Made by a program: the position numbers and the translations under genes
The notes under the pieces: model-generated
Databases searched by the model: none
What the model was told of the DNA's origin: nothing
Seen by the model: the letters and a program-made list of their open reading frames with translations, nothing else
Assembly (NCBI GenBank): GCA_937889515.1
Contig: CALAOV010000313.1
Location: forward strand, 1 to 51,803
Direction of reading: 5' to 3'
Source: an uncultured Myxococcales bacterium
GTDB taxonomy: Bacteria > Myxococcota_A > Polyangia > Fen-1088
DNA length: 51,803 bases
In this document: positions 33,612 through 41,666 of the stretch, piece by piece
How the letters are laid out: each line of letters starts with the position of its first letter
How positions within the stretch are numbered: position 1 is the first letter of the stretch

Positions 33612-35330
33612 ATGCAGCGGTCTTTCACGTTCCGGATTGGCGGGGTGACGTCGGCGTCGATGCTGCTCGCGCTGGGGATGATCGCCAGCTGCGGCGGGTC
33701 GGGCAAGACCGCTGGGGCGGACGGCGGTGCCGCAAACGGGGGCGGTGGGGCCACCGGTGGCCACGGCGGCTCGGGCTCGGGTGGTGCTCCGGGAACCGAC
33801 GGCGGCGGGCCGGGGCCGGGAAGCAGCCTCCTCACGCTACCTGGCGAATCGGTCCTCATGCACCACAAGAACCCCAGCCGCGACGGGATGTACGTCGAGC
33901 CGACCCTGACCAAGAGCGCGATCGGGGGCCTCAAGCAGGACACCAACTTCGACCCCGTCTTGACGAACGCTGGGGAGATTTACGCCCAACCGCTGTTTGT
34001 GGACGGCGGCGCCGGCGGCACCGATCTCGTCATCGTCGCGACGGAGTCGAACAACGTCTACGCGCTCGACGCGGTGACCGGGGCGCAGGCGTGGATGGTG
34101 AACCTTGGTACGCCGCTTCCACTGGCCCAGGCCATGTGCGGAAACCTGGATCTGTACGGCGTCACCGGTACGCCCGCCATCGACCTCGACTCGCGCAGGC
34201 TGTTCGTCGACGCGGTGGTCATTCCCTCGGGCAACGCGGCGATCCCGACCCATATGATCTTCGCCCTCTCGATCGACACGGGCGCCGTGGCGGCCGGTTG
34301 GCCGATCGACGTCACGGTCGCCAGCATGACCACGACGACAGCCTTCACGCCGGCCACCACTGGACAGCGTGGCGCTCTGACGATCGCCGACGGGTTCCTC
34401 TACGTCCCGTTTGGTGGTCTCTTCGGCGACTGCGGTACCTACAACGGCGGAGTGCTCGGGGTCTCCATCTCCGATCCGACCATGATCCAGACCTGGAGGA
34501 CGGCCTACAACGGCGGTGGCCTCTGGGCGCCCGGCGGGCTTGCCAGCGAGTCGATCTATATCTACGGCGCCACCGGCAACACCTGCATGCCGAAGGCGGG
34601 GATCAACGGCTGCCCGCCTGGCAAGCCGGGGGACAGCCAAGGCTGGGGCGGCGGCGAGGGGTTGGTGCGGTTCGGGACCGCCGGCGCGTTCGTCGGCGCA
34701 CCGGCTTACTTCGCGCCAACCAACTGGCCGAGCCTGGACGGCTTCGACCAGGACATGGCGGCTGGGCCGGTGCTGTTCAATCTCGCTGGATCGACACCCG
34801 GGCAACTTGCCATCCAGCTCGGCAAGGACGGCAATGCCTATCTCCTCGATCGTACCAACCTGACGGGCGTGGGCAGCGCCATAGGCGGCAGTGGTACCAC
34901 CTATTGGTCATTTCATGCGGCGACCAACGAGATCATCTCGTCGCCGGTGGTGTATGGGACGCCGACCGCAACCTATGTTGCGTTCAAGGGCAACGGCGCC
35001 GCCTGTACCGGTGGGACCAGCGGTTCGCTGACCGCCCTGAGGGTCGTTCCGGGCTCGCCGCCCTCGCTGGCAGCGTCGTGGTGTGCGCCGGCCGGTACGG
35101 GCTCTCCGATGGTAACGACCAGCGACGGCACGAACGACGCGATCGTGTGGGTGCCGGGGGCGGAGAGCGGCAACAAACTTCAAGCTTTCGACGGGGACAC
35201 GGGTGCGTCGATCACGTTCATCGGCGGCTCCCTGACGATCCCAAACATGCGCCGCTACAACGCACCGATCGCCGCCAAGGGGCGGATCTTCGTGGCGGCA
35301 GACAACGCGTTGGTCGCGTTCACGCTCTGA
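33612..35330 (+). CDS. Lipoprotein with PQQ-type beta-propeller
   Basis: The protein has 572 residues. The lipobox is MIASC, followed by a Gly-rich linker of about 50 residues. The rest is a beta-propeller of outer-membrane/PQQ-repeat type, with blade motifs such as NNVYALDAVTGAQAWMVNLG, IFALSIDTGAV and GNAYLLDRTNLTG. Cys pairs occur in some loops. No PQQ-dehydrogenase active-site residues are evident, so it is more likely a binding or scaffold propeller on the cell surface. The start follows a tataag sequence and diverges from the WS/DGAT gene. Its role is unknown. Confidence 0.75.
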   Translation: MQRSFTFRIGGVTSASMLLALGMIASCGGSGKTAGADGGAANGGGGATGGHGGSGSGGAPGTDGGGPGPGSSLLTLPGESVLMHHKNPSRDGMYVEPTLTKSAIGGLKQDTNFDPVLTNAGEIYAQPLFVDGGAGGTDLVIVATESNNVYALDAVTGAQAWMVNLGTPLPLAQAMCGNLDLYGVTGTPAIDLDSRRLFVDAVVIPSGNAAIPTHMIFALSIDTGAVAAGWPIDVTVASMTTTTAFTPATTGQRGALTIADGFLYVPFGGLFGDCGTYNGGVLGVSISDPTMIQTWRTAYNGGGLWAPGGLASESIYIYGATGNTCMPKAGINGCPPGKPGDSQGWGGGEGLVRFGTAGAFVGAPAYFAPTNWPSLDGFDQDMAAGPVLFNLAGSTPGQLAIQLGKDGNAYLLDRTNLTGVGSAIGGSGTTYWSFHAATNEIISSPVVYGTPTATYVAFKGNGAACTGGTSGSLTALRVVPGSPPSLAASWCAPAGTGSPMVTTSDGTNDAIVWVPGAESGNKLQAFDGDTGASITFIGGSLTIPNMRRYNAPIAAKGRIFVAADNALVAFTL

Positions 35331-35477
35331 GATCGACTCGACCGGCGTCGGGCGGGGCGCCAGGGCAGCAGGATCCGGAAGATGGCAGGCGCCCATCAGG
35401 TTTCTGAGGATTCTGGCCGCCGCAACCGTGGGGACGCCGAGTCCGCCTTGGCCCGAGAGTTGCTGCGTCCTGTCGCC

Positions 35478-36122
35478 ATGAGGCTGCCGCTGATTCTTTT
35501 GTGGGGTGCGTTGCTCTTCGGTTTCGGAAATGGATGTGGGTCGACGTTGGGGCGACCAGACGGCGGTGGGGGAACTGGAGCGGGAACCGCCGGCCGCGGC
35601 GGCGGCGGCGCTGGTGGCCAGGCTGGCGCCGCCGACGGCAGCACGACCGACGGGCCCTCCTCACACGACGGCGCCGGCGGAATTGGTGGCCCGTGCTGGA
35701 CCTCGACCGACTGCGCGGGCAGTGGGGTGTGCGCGGCCCCGGGCCAGGTGGTTTGCGGGGGCATCTGTACGGACACGCCGACTTGCACGGCGGACATCGA
35801 TTGCGCGGCGCTCGATGCGGCGTGGAAGGGGCCTTCGATCTGCGATTCCCTGGTCTGCGGTTGCCCAGCCGGGGCCAAGGCCTGCCAGGTCGGTTGTGGC
35901 GGCGACACCGACTGCGCCCTCGGGACGAGTTGCGGCAGCAATCACCGCTGCGCGCCGACGGTCTGCACCTCCGCCAGCGGGTCGTGTCCCGTCGACTTCA
36001 CCTGCGGCTCGACTGGCTCCTGCGAGAGAAAGACCTGCACCTTGGACTCTGAGTGCTCGAAGGCCTGCGTCCTCGGTGCCTGCTATGGCAGTCCCGGTAC
36101 CTGCCACGGCATCTCGGTCTAG
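35478..36122 (+). CDS. Small Cys-rich lipoprotein
   Basis: About 214 residues. The signal peptide (LPLILLWGALLFGFGNGC) ends in a Cys, with a Gly-rich spacer. The mature part has about twenty Cys in short loops (CWTSTDCAGSGVC, CTADIDC, GGDTDCALGTSC, CTLDSECSKACVLGACYG), resembling the small EGF-like or Dickkopf-like modules of Myxococcota surface proteins. A frame upstream to 35382 lacks signal character, so ATG at 35478 is preferred. It may be cotranscribed with the beta-propeller lipoprotein 147 bases upstream. No function can be assigned. Confidence 0.7.
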   Translation: MRLPLILLWGALLFGFGNGCGSTLGRPDGGGGTGAGTAGRGGGGAGGQAGAADGSTTDGPSSHDGAGGIGGPCWTSTDCAGSGVCAAPGQVVCGGICTDTPTCTADIDCAALDAAWKGPSICDSLVCGCPAGAKACQVGCGGDTDCALGTSCGSNHRCAPTVCTSASGSCPVDFTCGSTGSCERKTCTLDSECSKACVLGACYGSPGTCHGISV

Positions 36123-36163
36123 CGGGATCGACCGAAGCTACTCGCTGCTCGTTATCGCCTTCG

Positions 36164-36547
36164 TCAGGCGCTCGCCGGCGTGGCATGCAGGCGGCGCCAG
36201 AAGAAGTACGAGAGCCCCCAGAGCACGCCGGTGCCCGCCGCCCAGCTCCACACTTGCGGGCCATCCCCCATCGAAAAGTGGGCGATGAGCGCAGAGCCGA
36301 GGGTGATGGCGAAGCCGGCATAGGCCCACTCCTTGAGCCGTGCGGGCACCGGCGCAAGCAGCAGCACCACGCCGAGAAACTTGGCCCAGGAGAGCTCCAC
36401 CCGGAAGTAGGCGGGGAAGCCGAGGTGGGTGAACGCCTCCGCCACCTGCGGCAGGCGCAGTTGCGCGTAGGCGGTGAAGCCTATCTGCAGGCAGAAGAGC
36501 GCGGTGGCGATCCAGAAGCCGAGCACCAGTCTTCGGGAGCGGGGCAT
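36164..36547 (-). CDS. DoxX-like membrane protein
   Basis: The protein has 127 residues with four predicted membrane helices, matching the DoxX_2 family: GFWIATALFCLQIGFTAYAQ, the HLGFPAYFRVEL turn and an AKFLGVVLLLAPVP helix. It is the third gene of an ArsR-SRPBCC-DoxX operon, an arrangement common in high-GC bacteria, and starts 17 bases after the SRPBCC gene. Members are proposed to act in redox or lipid metabolism, but the role is not settled. Confidence 0.85.
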   Translation of the reverse strand: MPRSRRLVLGFWIATALFCLQIGFTAYAQLRLPQVAEAFTHLGFPAYFRVELSWAKFLGVVLLLAPVPARLKEWAYAGFAITLGSALIAHFSMGDGPQVWSWAAGTGVLWGLSYFFWRRLHATPASA

Positions 36548-36564
36548 GCTGAGGTCCTTTCGCC

Positions 36565-37113
36565 CTACCAACTGGGGGTCTCGACGCCGAACTGCTTGGC
36601 GTACTCGACGTTCAATCGCTGCCAGCCGCCGAGCTTCCTGACTTCGGGGCCGACGATGCGTCCAAGCGGCTCGCCCGCGAGGAACCGATCCAGCACGTCG
36701 AAGCAGATGTGCCAGCCCGCCGCGCCCATCGACATGAATCGACGGTCGATGTTGTGCCAAAGCGTGAGCCGAGTGCCGCCGCCCCCCAGCGGCTCCAGCT
36801 CCCAGCGGATGTCCTGTCCCCCCCAGTTGAATTCGAGCAGCTTGGGTGCGTCGGCCCGTTTCACCTCGGTCTCGGTCACCTGCGGCGTCGGCGTCCCCAC
36901 GGTCGAGAGCTTTGCGGTGCCAACGCTCCCGAGGTCCCGGTCAGAATCGAAGGGAGCCCATTCGCGGAGATGCTCGGGCTCCGTGAGCGTCTTCCAAACC
37001 TGGGCGGGAGGGTGGGAGAGGTCGCGGACGAGAACGAGCGTCCACTTCTCTCCATCTTTTCGAACCTCGGCGCCCGTTGCGGCCCCCGGCGCGTATCGCT
37101 CACGGTTGTTCAT
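36565..37113 (-). CDS. SRPBCC/AHSA1-domain protein
   Basis: The protein has 182 residues. An AHSA1-type helix-grip fold starts near residue 25 with LVLVRDLSHPPAQVWKTLTE and continues with REWAPFDSDRD, KLLEFNWGGQDIRWEL and GWHICFDVLDRFLAG. Such proteins bind hydrophobic ligands or act as chaperone partners. The ATG overlaps the end of the ArsR gene by 14 bases, so translation is coupled. This copy is intact, unlike the broken AHSA1 gene at 21.7 kb. Confidence 0.88.
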   Translation of the reverse strand: MNNRERYAPGAATGAEVRKDGEKWTLVLVRDLSHPPAQVWKTLTEPEHLREWAPFDSDRDLGSVGTAKLSTVGTPTPQVTETEVKRADAPKLLEFNWGGQDIRWELEPLGGGGTRLTLWHNIDRRFMSMGAAGWHICFDVLDRFLAGEPLGRIVGPEVRKLGGWQRLNVEYAKQFGVETPSW

Positions 37114-37477
37114 GTCTGGTCTTTCCTTTCTTGGCCCTCACCGAGGGTATCTTCGAGAGGACCTTCTCCATCTTGTCCAGGTGTTGCTCCAGGGCATCGA
37201 CGTGCTTCGACCAGAAGCGCCGGAAGGGAACGAGCCAGGCGTCGAGCTCCATGAGCGGCTCCGGTCGCAGTCGATAGAGGCGCCGCTGCGCCTCTATCCG
37301 TGATTCCACGAATCCAGCCTCCCGCAGCACCCGCAGATGCTTGGAGACGGACGGCTGCGACAGTCGCAGCTTGCGCTCGAGCTCGCCCACCGAGCGGTCG
37401 GCCGAGAGTAACAGGCTCAACATGGCCCGTCTGTTGGGCTCGGCGACCACGGCAAACGACGATTCCACGACGGACAT
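37100..37477 (-). CDS. ArsR-family transcriptional regulator
   Basis: About 125 residues. The winged helix-turn-helix is clear: AEPNRRAMLSLLL, SVGELERKLRLSQPSVSKHL (recognition helix) and LREAGFVESRIEAQRRLYRL. There is no obvious metal-binding Cys cluster, so it belongs with the non-metal ArsR regulators that control SRPBCC/DoxX operons. The ATG at 37477 sits in an AT-rich island that likely contains its own operator, which fits autoregulation. It is the first gene of the three-gene operon. Confidence 0.9.
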   Translation of the reverse strand: MSVVESSFAVVAEPNRRAMLSLLLSADRSVGELERKLRLSQPSVSKHLRVLREAGFVESRIEAQRRLYRLRPEPLMELDAWLVPFRRFWSKHVDALEQHLDKMEKVLSKIPSVRAKKGKTRHEQP

Positions 37478-37515
37478 ATAGCCCAATATTTATATACTCG
37501 TCAAGTTATATTGCG
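37478..37515 (-). promoter_or_regulatory. AT-rich promoter/operator of the ArsR operon
   Basis: In a GC-rich background, about 35 bases are mostly A/T. On the minus strand ATATAACTTGACGAGTATAT is an imperfect dyad (ATATAaCT / AGTATAT), and TTGACG within it makes a good -35. TATATAAATATT follows. The site touches the ArsR start codon, so the message would have a very short leader or transcription starts further upstream. It fits a repressor site used by the adjacent ArsR protein. Confidence 0.5.
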
Positions 37516-37557
37516 AGGACCAGGTCTCGCCATGGCTTTCCGAGCGGGCGGAATTCC

Positions 37558-37992
37558 TCAGGCCTTCGGTTTCTTCGAAGGCTTCGGCTTGGACGGTTTC
37601 GACTTGCGAGCGCCGTTGAGGGCGATCGCTTGGCGAACGAGCGTCTTGAAGGCGGACGCGTCGACTTCCTCTCCTTCGGGGATGTCGATCGCGCGGCGCA
37701 CGTTTCCCTCGAGACTCGAGTTGAAGAGATGGGCCGGATCCTCGAGAGACGCGCCCTTGGCGAAGGTGAGCTTCACCACCTTCTTGTAGGATTCGCCCGT
37801 GCAGATGATGCCGTCGTGCGACCAGATCGGAGTGCCCATCCACTTCCACTCCTCGACGACTTCAGGGTCTGCCTCCTTGATGAGCTTGCGCATCCTGCTG
37901 AGGGTCTTGCCGCGCCAGTCCCCGAGCTCGGCGATCCTCTTCGAGATGAGCTCCGATGCCGACTGGCCTTCGCTCGCGCCCGCCTTCTTCAT
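37558..37992 (-). CDS. DUF1801-domain protein
   Basis: The protein has 144 residues. The DUF1801/YdhG-like fold is shown by LIKEADPEVVEEWKWMGTPIW, GIICTGESYKKVVKLTFAKG and a Lys/Pro-rich tail (KPSKPKPSKK). Function of the family is unknown. The basic tail could contact nucleic acid. It follows the LigD polymerase gene on the same strand with a 20-base gap, so the two may be cotranscribed. Confidence 0.88.
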   Translation of the reverse strand: MKKAGASEGQSASELISKRIAELGDWRGKTLSRMRKLIKEADPEVVEEWKWMGTPIWSHDGIICTGESYKKVVKLTFAKGASLEDPAHLFNSSLEGNVRRAIDIPEGEEVDASAFKTLVRQAIALNGARKSKPSKPKPSKKPKA

Positions 37993-38012
37993 GTTCTCAT
38001 CCTACTTGGGAT

Positions 38013-38978
38013 TCAGGGCTGTTTGCGCGTCCGTTTGCGCGAGACGGGCCTGCGGGTTGTCGCGGCGAGAGAGTCCTGCCAATCCGCGTCGGTGAGCAAG
38101 CGATCGAGGCCGGCGGTGGCGTCGCGCAACGACTGCGGCCGATCATAAAGCGCGCGCCAGAGGTCGCCGACCTCGGCCAGGCGGGCGGAGATCGTGCGCA
38201 GCTTGAACGTCTGAGGACCGACGGCGCCGCTCTCGATCTCCGGCCAGGCGCAGGGCGCCGACACGGGCGCGCCGGGCTTCGGGCGCAGCGCGTAGACCGC
38301 CGCGAAGGTGGCGCCGTACCCGTTGCGGCCGGTGTCGACGAATATGCGCCCGCCGCGATCGGCCTTGATGAACTCCTGCGTGAACAGCGCCGGGTGGCGC
38401 TTCACCAGCACCGCGCCGGCGCCCTGCGAGAATCGCCGCACCGGCTCGAAATCGGCCTCGCCGTCCAGCGCGACCACGATGTGAAATCCCTTCGAGCCGG
38501 AGGTCTTGACGAAGCTTGCCAGGCCGAGCTCGGTCAGGAGGTCGCGCACCGCGAGGACCGCCGCGCGCAGCTCCGCCGGATCTTCGTGGGAAGGGTCGAG
38601 ATCGAACACGCACAGATCGGGCAGATGCAGCTTGGGTACGCGCGACGTCCAGACGTGCGGCGTGATCACGTTCTGGTTCGCCAGCCAGACCAACGCGCGC
38701 GCATCGTCGACGAGCGGGTAGTGGACGGCGTCGTCGTCGTCCTCGGATCCCGAGCGCTTCGAGATCTCGACCCGCCGCAGCCAGTCGGGAAATCCTTTCG
38801 AGACATCCTTCTGAATGAAGCCCTTCTTGTCGATCCCGGCCGGGTAACGCTCCATCGTCACCGGCCGGTCCGCGATGTGCGGCAGCATCACCCCCGCCAC
38901 CCCCTCGTAGTAGGCGCAGACGTCGCCTTTGGTGATTCCGTCGGCAGGAAACAGCAGCTTGTCCGGGTGGGTTATCAC
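38013..38978 (-). CDS. LigD-type polymerase domain (NHEJ primase-polymerase), stand-alone
   Basis: About 321 residues covering the polymerase domain of LigD. It opens with ITHPDKLLFPADGITKGD, then DRPVTMERYPAG, VWLANQNVITPHVW, the catalytic DLDPSHED (two Asp) and KTSGSKGFHIVVAL. This archaeo-eukaryotic-primase-type domain adds nucleotides at DNA ends during non-homologous end joining. No ligase, phosphoesterase or Ku gene adjoins, so the domain is stand-alone here. The frame is open to 39092, but that extension has no homology and would overlap the divergent neighbour; GTG at 38978 precedes the conserved start. The tail is Lys/Arg-rich. Confidence 0.88.
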   Translation of the reverse strand: MITHPDKLLFPADGITKGDVCAYYEGVAGVMLPHIADRPVTMERYPAGIDKKGFIQKDVSKGFPDWLRRVEISKRSGSEDDDDAVHYPLVDDARALVWLANQNVITPHVWTSRVPKLHLPDLCVFDLDPSHEDPAELRAAVLAVRDLLTELGLASFVKTSGSKGFHIVVALDGEADFEPVRRFSQGAGAVLVKRHPALFTQEFIKADRGGRIFVDTGRNGYGATFAAVYALRPKPGAPVSAPCAWPEIESGAVGPQTFKLRTISARLAEVGDLWRALYDRPQSLRDATAGLDRLLTDADWQDSLAATTRRPVSRKRTRKQP

Positions 38979-39032
38979 GCCGATGATCTTACGCGCGGCC
39001 CGATCGATGGCTAGGTTGTCCCTGCTGCGTCG

Positions 39033-39725
39033 ATGGCGATCCCGATCTACCCGTACCACCCCCTCAGATCGCTGGCCGCCAACCTGTGGCAAGTCGAGGG
39101 GACGCTCGCCAGTGGTCTACCGCGCAACATGACGGTCTACCGCTTGCCGGATGGACGGCTCTTGCTCTACAGCGTGGTGGCGATGCGCCCGGCGGACATG
39201 GAGGCGCTCGAAAAGCTGGGCCGGCCGGCCATCATGGTGATGCCTCACGATCGCCACGGGATGGACGCGCCATTTTACAAGCGCCGCTATCCGGACCTCC
39301 GGATCCTCGCGCCCGAGCCCCGGCAGGCCCGCAAAGTGCCGGTCGATGGGGACATCAGCGAGCTCGGTGAGCTGGGAATCAACGCCTACGTTCTGCCGGG
39401 GACGACCTACCACGAGGTCGTCTTGGAGCTCCCCGTCCAAGGTGGCGTGGCCGGCGTGGCGCTCTGTGCGACCGAGCTGCTGGGAAACCTCTCCGGCCTT
39501 CCCGGCCTGATGGGTGTGCTGCTGCGCCTGCTGGGACCCCGGGGCGGTGGGCTCGGGGTGGCGCGCGTGGTGAGATGGCGCGAGGTCTCCGATCGCAAAC
39601 TCGTCCAGGCCTGGATGAGCGCAATGGCGGAGCGTATCGATCTGCGCATGGTGCTGGTGGGGCACGGCCGTCCCGTGATCGAGGACGCTCGCGCGTCCCT
39701 GCGGCGCGCCGCGACTCAAGTCTGA
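39033..39725 (+). CDS. DUF4336-like protein (metallo-beta-lactamase-related fold)
   Basis: The protein has 230 residues. Segments such as LWQVEGTLASGLPRNMTVYRL, LYSVVAMRPADMEALEKLG and VMPHDRHGMDAPFYKRRYP follow the DUF4336 pattern, a beta-lactamase-like fold without the complete metal-binding HxHxDH motif. A late VLVGHGRPV resembles the last metal His of that fold. Function is unknown. It diverges from the LigD polymerase gene across about 54 bases. Confidence 0.65.
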   Translation: MAIPIYPYHPLRSLAANLWQVEGTLASGLPRNMTVYRLPDGRLLLYSVVAMRPADMEALEKLGRPAIMVMPHDRHGMDAPFYKRRYPDLRILAPEPRQARKVPVDGDISELGELGINAYVLPGTTYHEVVLELPVQGGVAGVALCATELLGNLSGLPGLMGVLLRLLGPRGGGLGVARVVRWREVSDRKLVQAWMSAMAERIDLRMVLVGHGRPVIEDARASLRRAATQV

Positions 39726-39815
39726 GTGAGGAATCCGTCAGGCGGCTGCTCGGTTCGCCGCCAGCGCAATCGCCGCCGCATCCTTTGCGTCACGCTACGC
39801 GCGATCGAACCGCGG

Positions 39816-40322
39816 TCAGAGCTGCCCCAGCGCCTCGACGACCAGCGGCTGCAGCGACGCCTCGGGCACCTCCGCCGTGAATACCGAGGCGGCCAGGCTG
39901 ACGACGTCGCTCCCTTTGCGGGCGTTCAAGATCTGATCGAGCCCGGGGTTATTCAGATACGCGGCCTTGTCGCCCACGCCGGAGACCGCCGTCGCCTGCG
40001 TCGTGCCGTTGCTGGTGGCGTCGACCGCGAAGCCGAGCACCAGGTTTCCGCTGCTGGTCAGCGGGCCTTCGACGATCAGGGTGACGGCCATGCCGTTCGC
40101 CTGCCACGCGCACCCGCGGGTCCAGATGTCGGCGGTGTCGTCGAGGGTCAGCGGGGCTCCCGCGGGCGCCCCGGGCAGCAGCGCCTGAACGTCCGCCAGC
40201 GCGAGCATGCTGCAGACGTCGGCGATGGGCGTCGTCGGCGTGAAGGGCCCGCCGCCGCTGCTGCCGCAGGCAAGCGCCGCCAGCACCAGGAAACCGAGCC
40301 ACCGAACGCATCGCATCCGCAT
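39816..40322 (-). CDS. Lipoprotein, DUF3558-like
   Basis: The protein has 168 residues. The lipobox is LAALAC. The mature part begins with DVCSMLALADVQALLPG and later has RGCAWQANGMAVTL, matching the Cys spacing and the 'C..l...dv..llg' start of DUF3558-type lipoproteins. It is a soluble alpha/beta domain with no known activity. It stands alone between two convergent neighbours. The ATG at 40322 gives a short signal peptide of normal length. Confidence 0.7.
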   Translation of the reverse strand: MRMRCVRWLGFLVLAALACGSSGGGPFTPTTPIADVCSMLALADVQALLPGAPAGAPLTLDDTADIWTRGCAWQANGMAVTLIVEGPLTSSGNLVLGFAVDATSNGTTQATAVSGVGDKAAYLNNPGLDQILNARKGSDVVSLAASVFTAEVPEASLQPLVVEALGQL

Positions 40323-40420
40323 GAGCCCACGGTGCCCGGAGGTCGCGCCGCCGTCAACGATCGGGCGCCGCGGCTCGTCAGCGTTTGCGCGGCAGTGGGG
40401 GGGAGCGCTTCAAAACCTCA

Positions 40421-41200
40421 CTACAAAAGCGAAAACGGATACGTGATCACCTGGCTCGTGTTCGACGCCGGGAACCGCAGGTCGCCCACGACGCCCTTGA
40501 TGCACCCGGTGAGCCCCCCCTTGTGCAAGATGACGGGCGCCTCGACCTGTACGCCCTTCACGACGCCCGTGCGCTGGATGCGGAACCTCACCGTGACGCG
40601 GCCCGGGACGAAGGTGTACTCGTCGGGCCGCGCGCGCTGGACGCAGCGGAGCACGGCGTCTTCCTTGGTGCGGAAGCGCGCGTCGATCTCGTCCTCCGAC
40701 AGCTCGCGCCCGACGGCGTCCTTCGAGAAGTCGAGGCGCTGGTTCTCGGGCCGCGACAGATCCTCGCCCTGCCATACGATCTTGAGGTCGGCGGCGCGCA
40801 GCTTGACGGGTTCGGGCTCGTCGATGGGCTGACGCCGCGCCCCGCCTGGCGCCGGCGTCGGTGACGAGAGCGCCCCGAACACGTCCGAGGGCGGCACCTC
40901 GGTCGTCGAGGCGCCACCCGGCGCAAGCGGGGCGCGGTCTTCGGGCGGCGGCGGAGCGAAGGCCGGGGACGTGCCGTCGCCCTCAGGCACTTCGCCCGAC
41001 GGCGCCGACGCGACGAAGACCTCGTTGCGCGCGAGGCGCCGGACACCGCGCCGCCGCCGCCGTCGTTCCTTGCCCTCCTTGGCGGGCGCTCCGGCGGCAA
41101 CGGCGACCGGCGCGCGAGGCGCCTGGAGGGCCTGCCGCCAGTAGAGGACGCCGGCCAGGCCCGCGGCGGCAAGGACGAGCAGCAGCAAAAATCCCTTCAA
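40421..41200 (-). CDS. AgmX/PglI-type C-terminal domain protein, membrane-anchored
   Basis: The protein has 259 residues. One N-terminal membrane helix (LLLLVLAAAGLAGVLYW) is followed by a basic Arg-rich patch and a Pro-rich spacer (about 60-150). The C-terminal 95 residues, with VLRCVQRARPDEYTFVPGRV, VTVRFRIQRTGVVKGV and GCIKGVVGDLRFP, match the AgmX/PglI C-terminal domain, a TonB-like fold linked to gliding and envelope machines in Myxococcus. It probably spans the periplasm. No partner genes for a motility machine adjoin. Confidence 0.75.
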   Translation of the reverse strand: MKGFLLLLVLAAAGLAGVLYWRQALQAPRAPVAVAAGAPAKEGKERRRRRRGVRRLARNEVFVASAPSGEVPEGDGTSPAFAPPPPEDRAPLAPGGASTTEVPPSDVFGALSSPTPAPGGARRQPIDEPEPVKLRAADLKIVWQGEDLSRPENQRLDFSKDAVGRELSEDEIDARFRTKEDAVLRCVQRARPDEYTFVPGRVTVRFRIQRTGVVKGVQVEAPVILHKGGLTGCIKGVVGDLRFPASNTSQVITYPFSLL

Positions 41201-41215
41201 TGTCCTGGACCGAGC

Positions 41216-41335
41216 CTACCGGAGACGCTTGAGCAAGGCGAGGAGCTGGCGCTGCGCGCTCGGCCTCAGGTGCTCGTCGAAGGTGCGGGTGTGCAGCGAC
41301 CGGCGCGACGAGCGGCGCCGCCCTCGCCGTAGTGA
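41216..41335 (-). pseudogene. Short C-terminal remnant, perhaps of a MarR-family regulator
   Basis: The minus-strand frame ends FDEHLRPSAQRQLLALLKRL before a TAG at 41216. This resembles the last helix of MarR regulators (a 'LspaerrqLlaLLrrl' pattern). Only about 35 residues are readable before the frame meets the methionine aminopeptidase fragment on the other strand. The family call is weak. What the sequence shows directly is a plausible protein end with no beginning. Confidence 0.3.
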
Positions 41336-41603
41336 GCCGATCGGCGGTCACGGCATCGGCCGCGCGATGCACCTGCCGCCGACCATCGCTCACGTCGGGC
41401 CGCGCGGGACGGGCCTGCGCCTGCGCGAGGGGATGGCCATCACCATCGAGCCGATGATCAACCTCGGCGGCTCCGCGGTGCGCCAGCTCGCCGACGGGTG
41501 GACGATCGTCACCGCCGACGGCTCGCTGTCCGCGCAGTTCGAGCACACCGTGCTCGTCACGCGCGACGGCTGCGAGATCCTGACGCCCCTGCCTGTCACC
41601 TAA
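41336..41603 (+). pseudogene. map: Methionine aminopeptidase, C-terminal third
   Basis: The frame reads GGHGIGRAMHLPPTIAHVG, REGMAITIEPMINLGG, DGWTIVTADGSLSAQ and FEHTVLVTRDG, the end of type I methionine aminopeptidase. It holds the metal-ligand His of GHGIG, the Glu of IEPM and the Glu of FEHT. The N-terminal two thirds, with the two Asp ligands, are missing. Upstream of about 41340 the frame changes to unrelated Arg-rich sequence. The fragment cannot be active. A complete map gene must exist elsewhere, since the enzyme is essential. Confidence 0.85.
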
Positions 41604-41666
41604 CTCGGAGGGGAAGGGTGGGGGCCCCCACAACCATCCACGGTCAGTGAGCGGACCGCCCGGCGG

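Noticed and set aside
35331-35477. Extra coding sequence before the small Cys-rich lipoprotein
   Set aside because: The residues are charged and low in hydrophobicity, and would bury the signal peptide internally.
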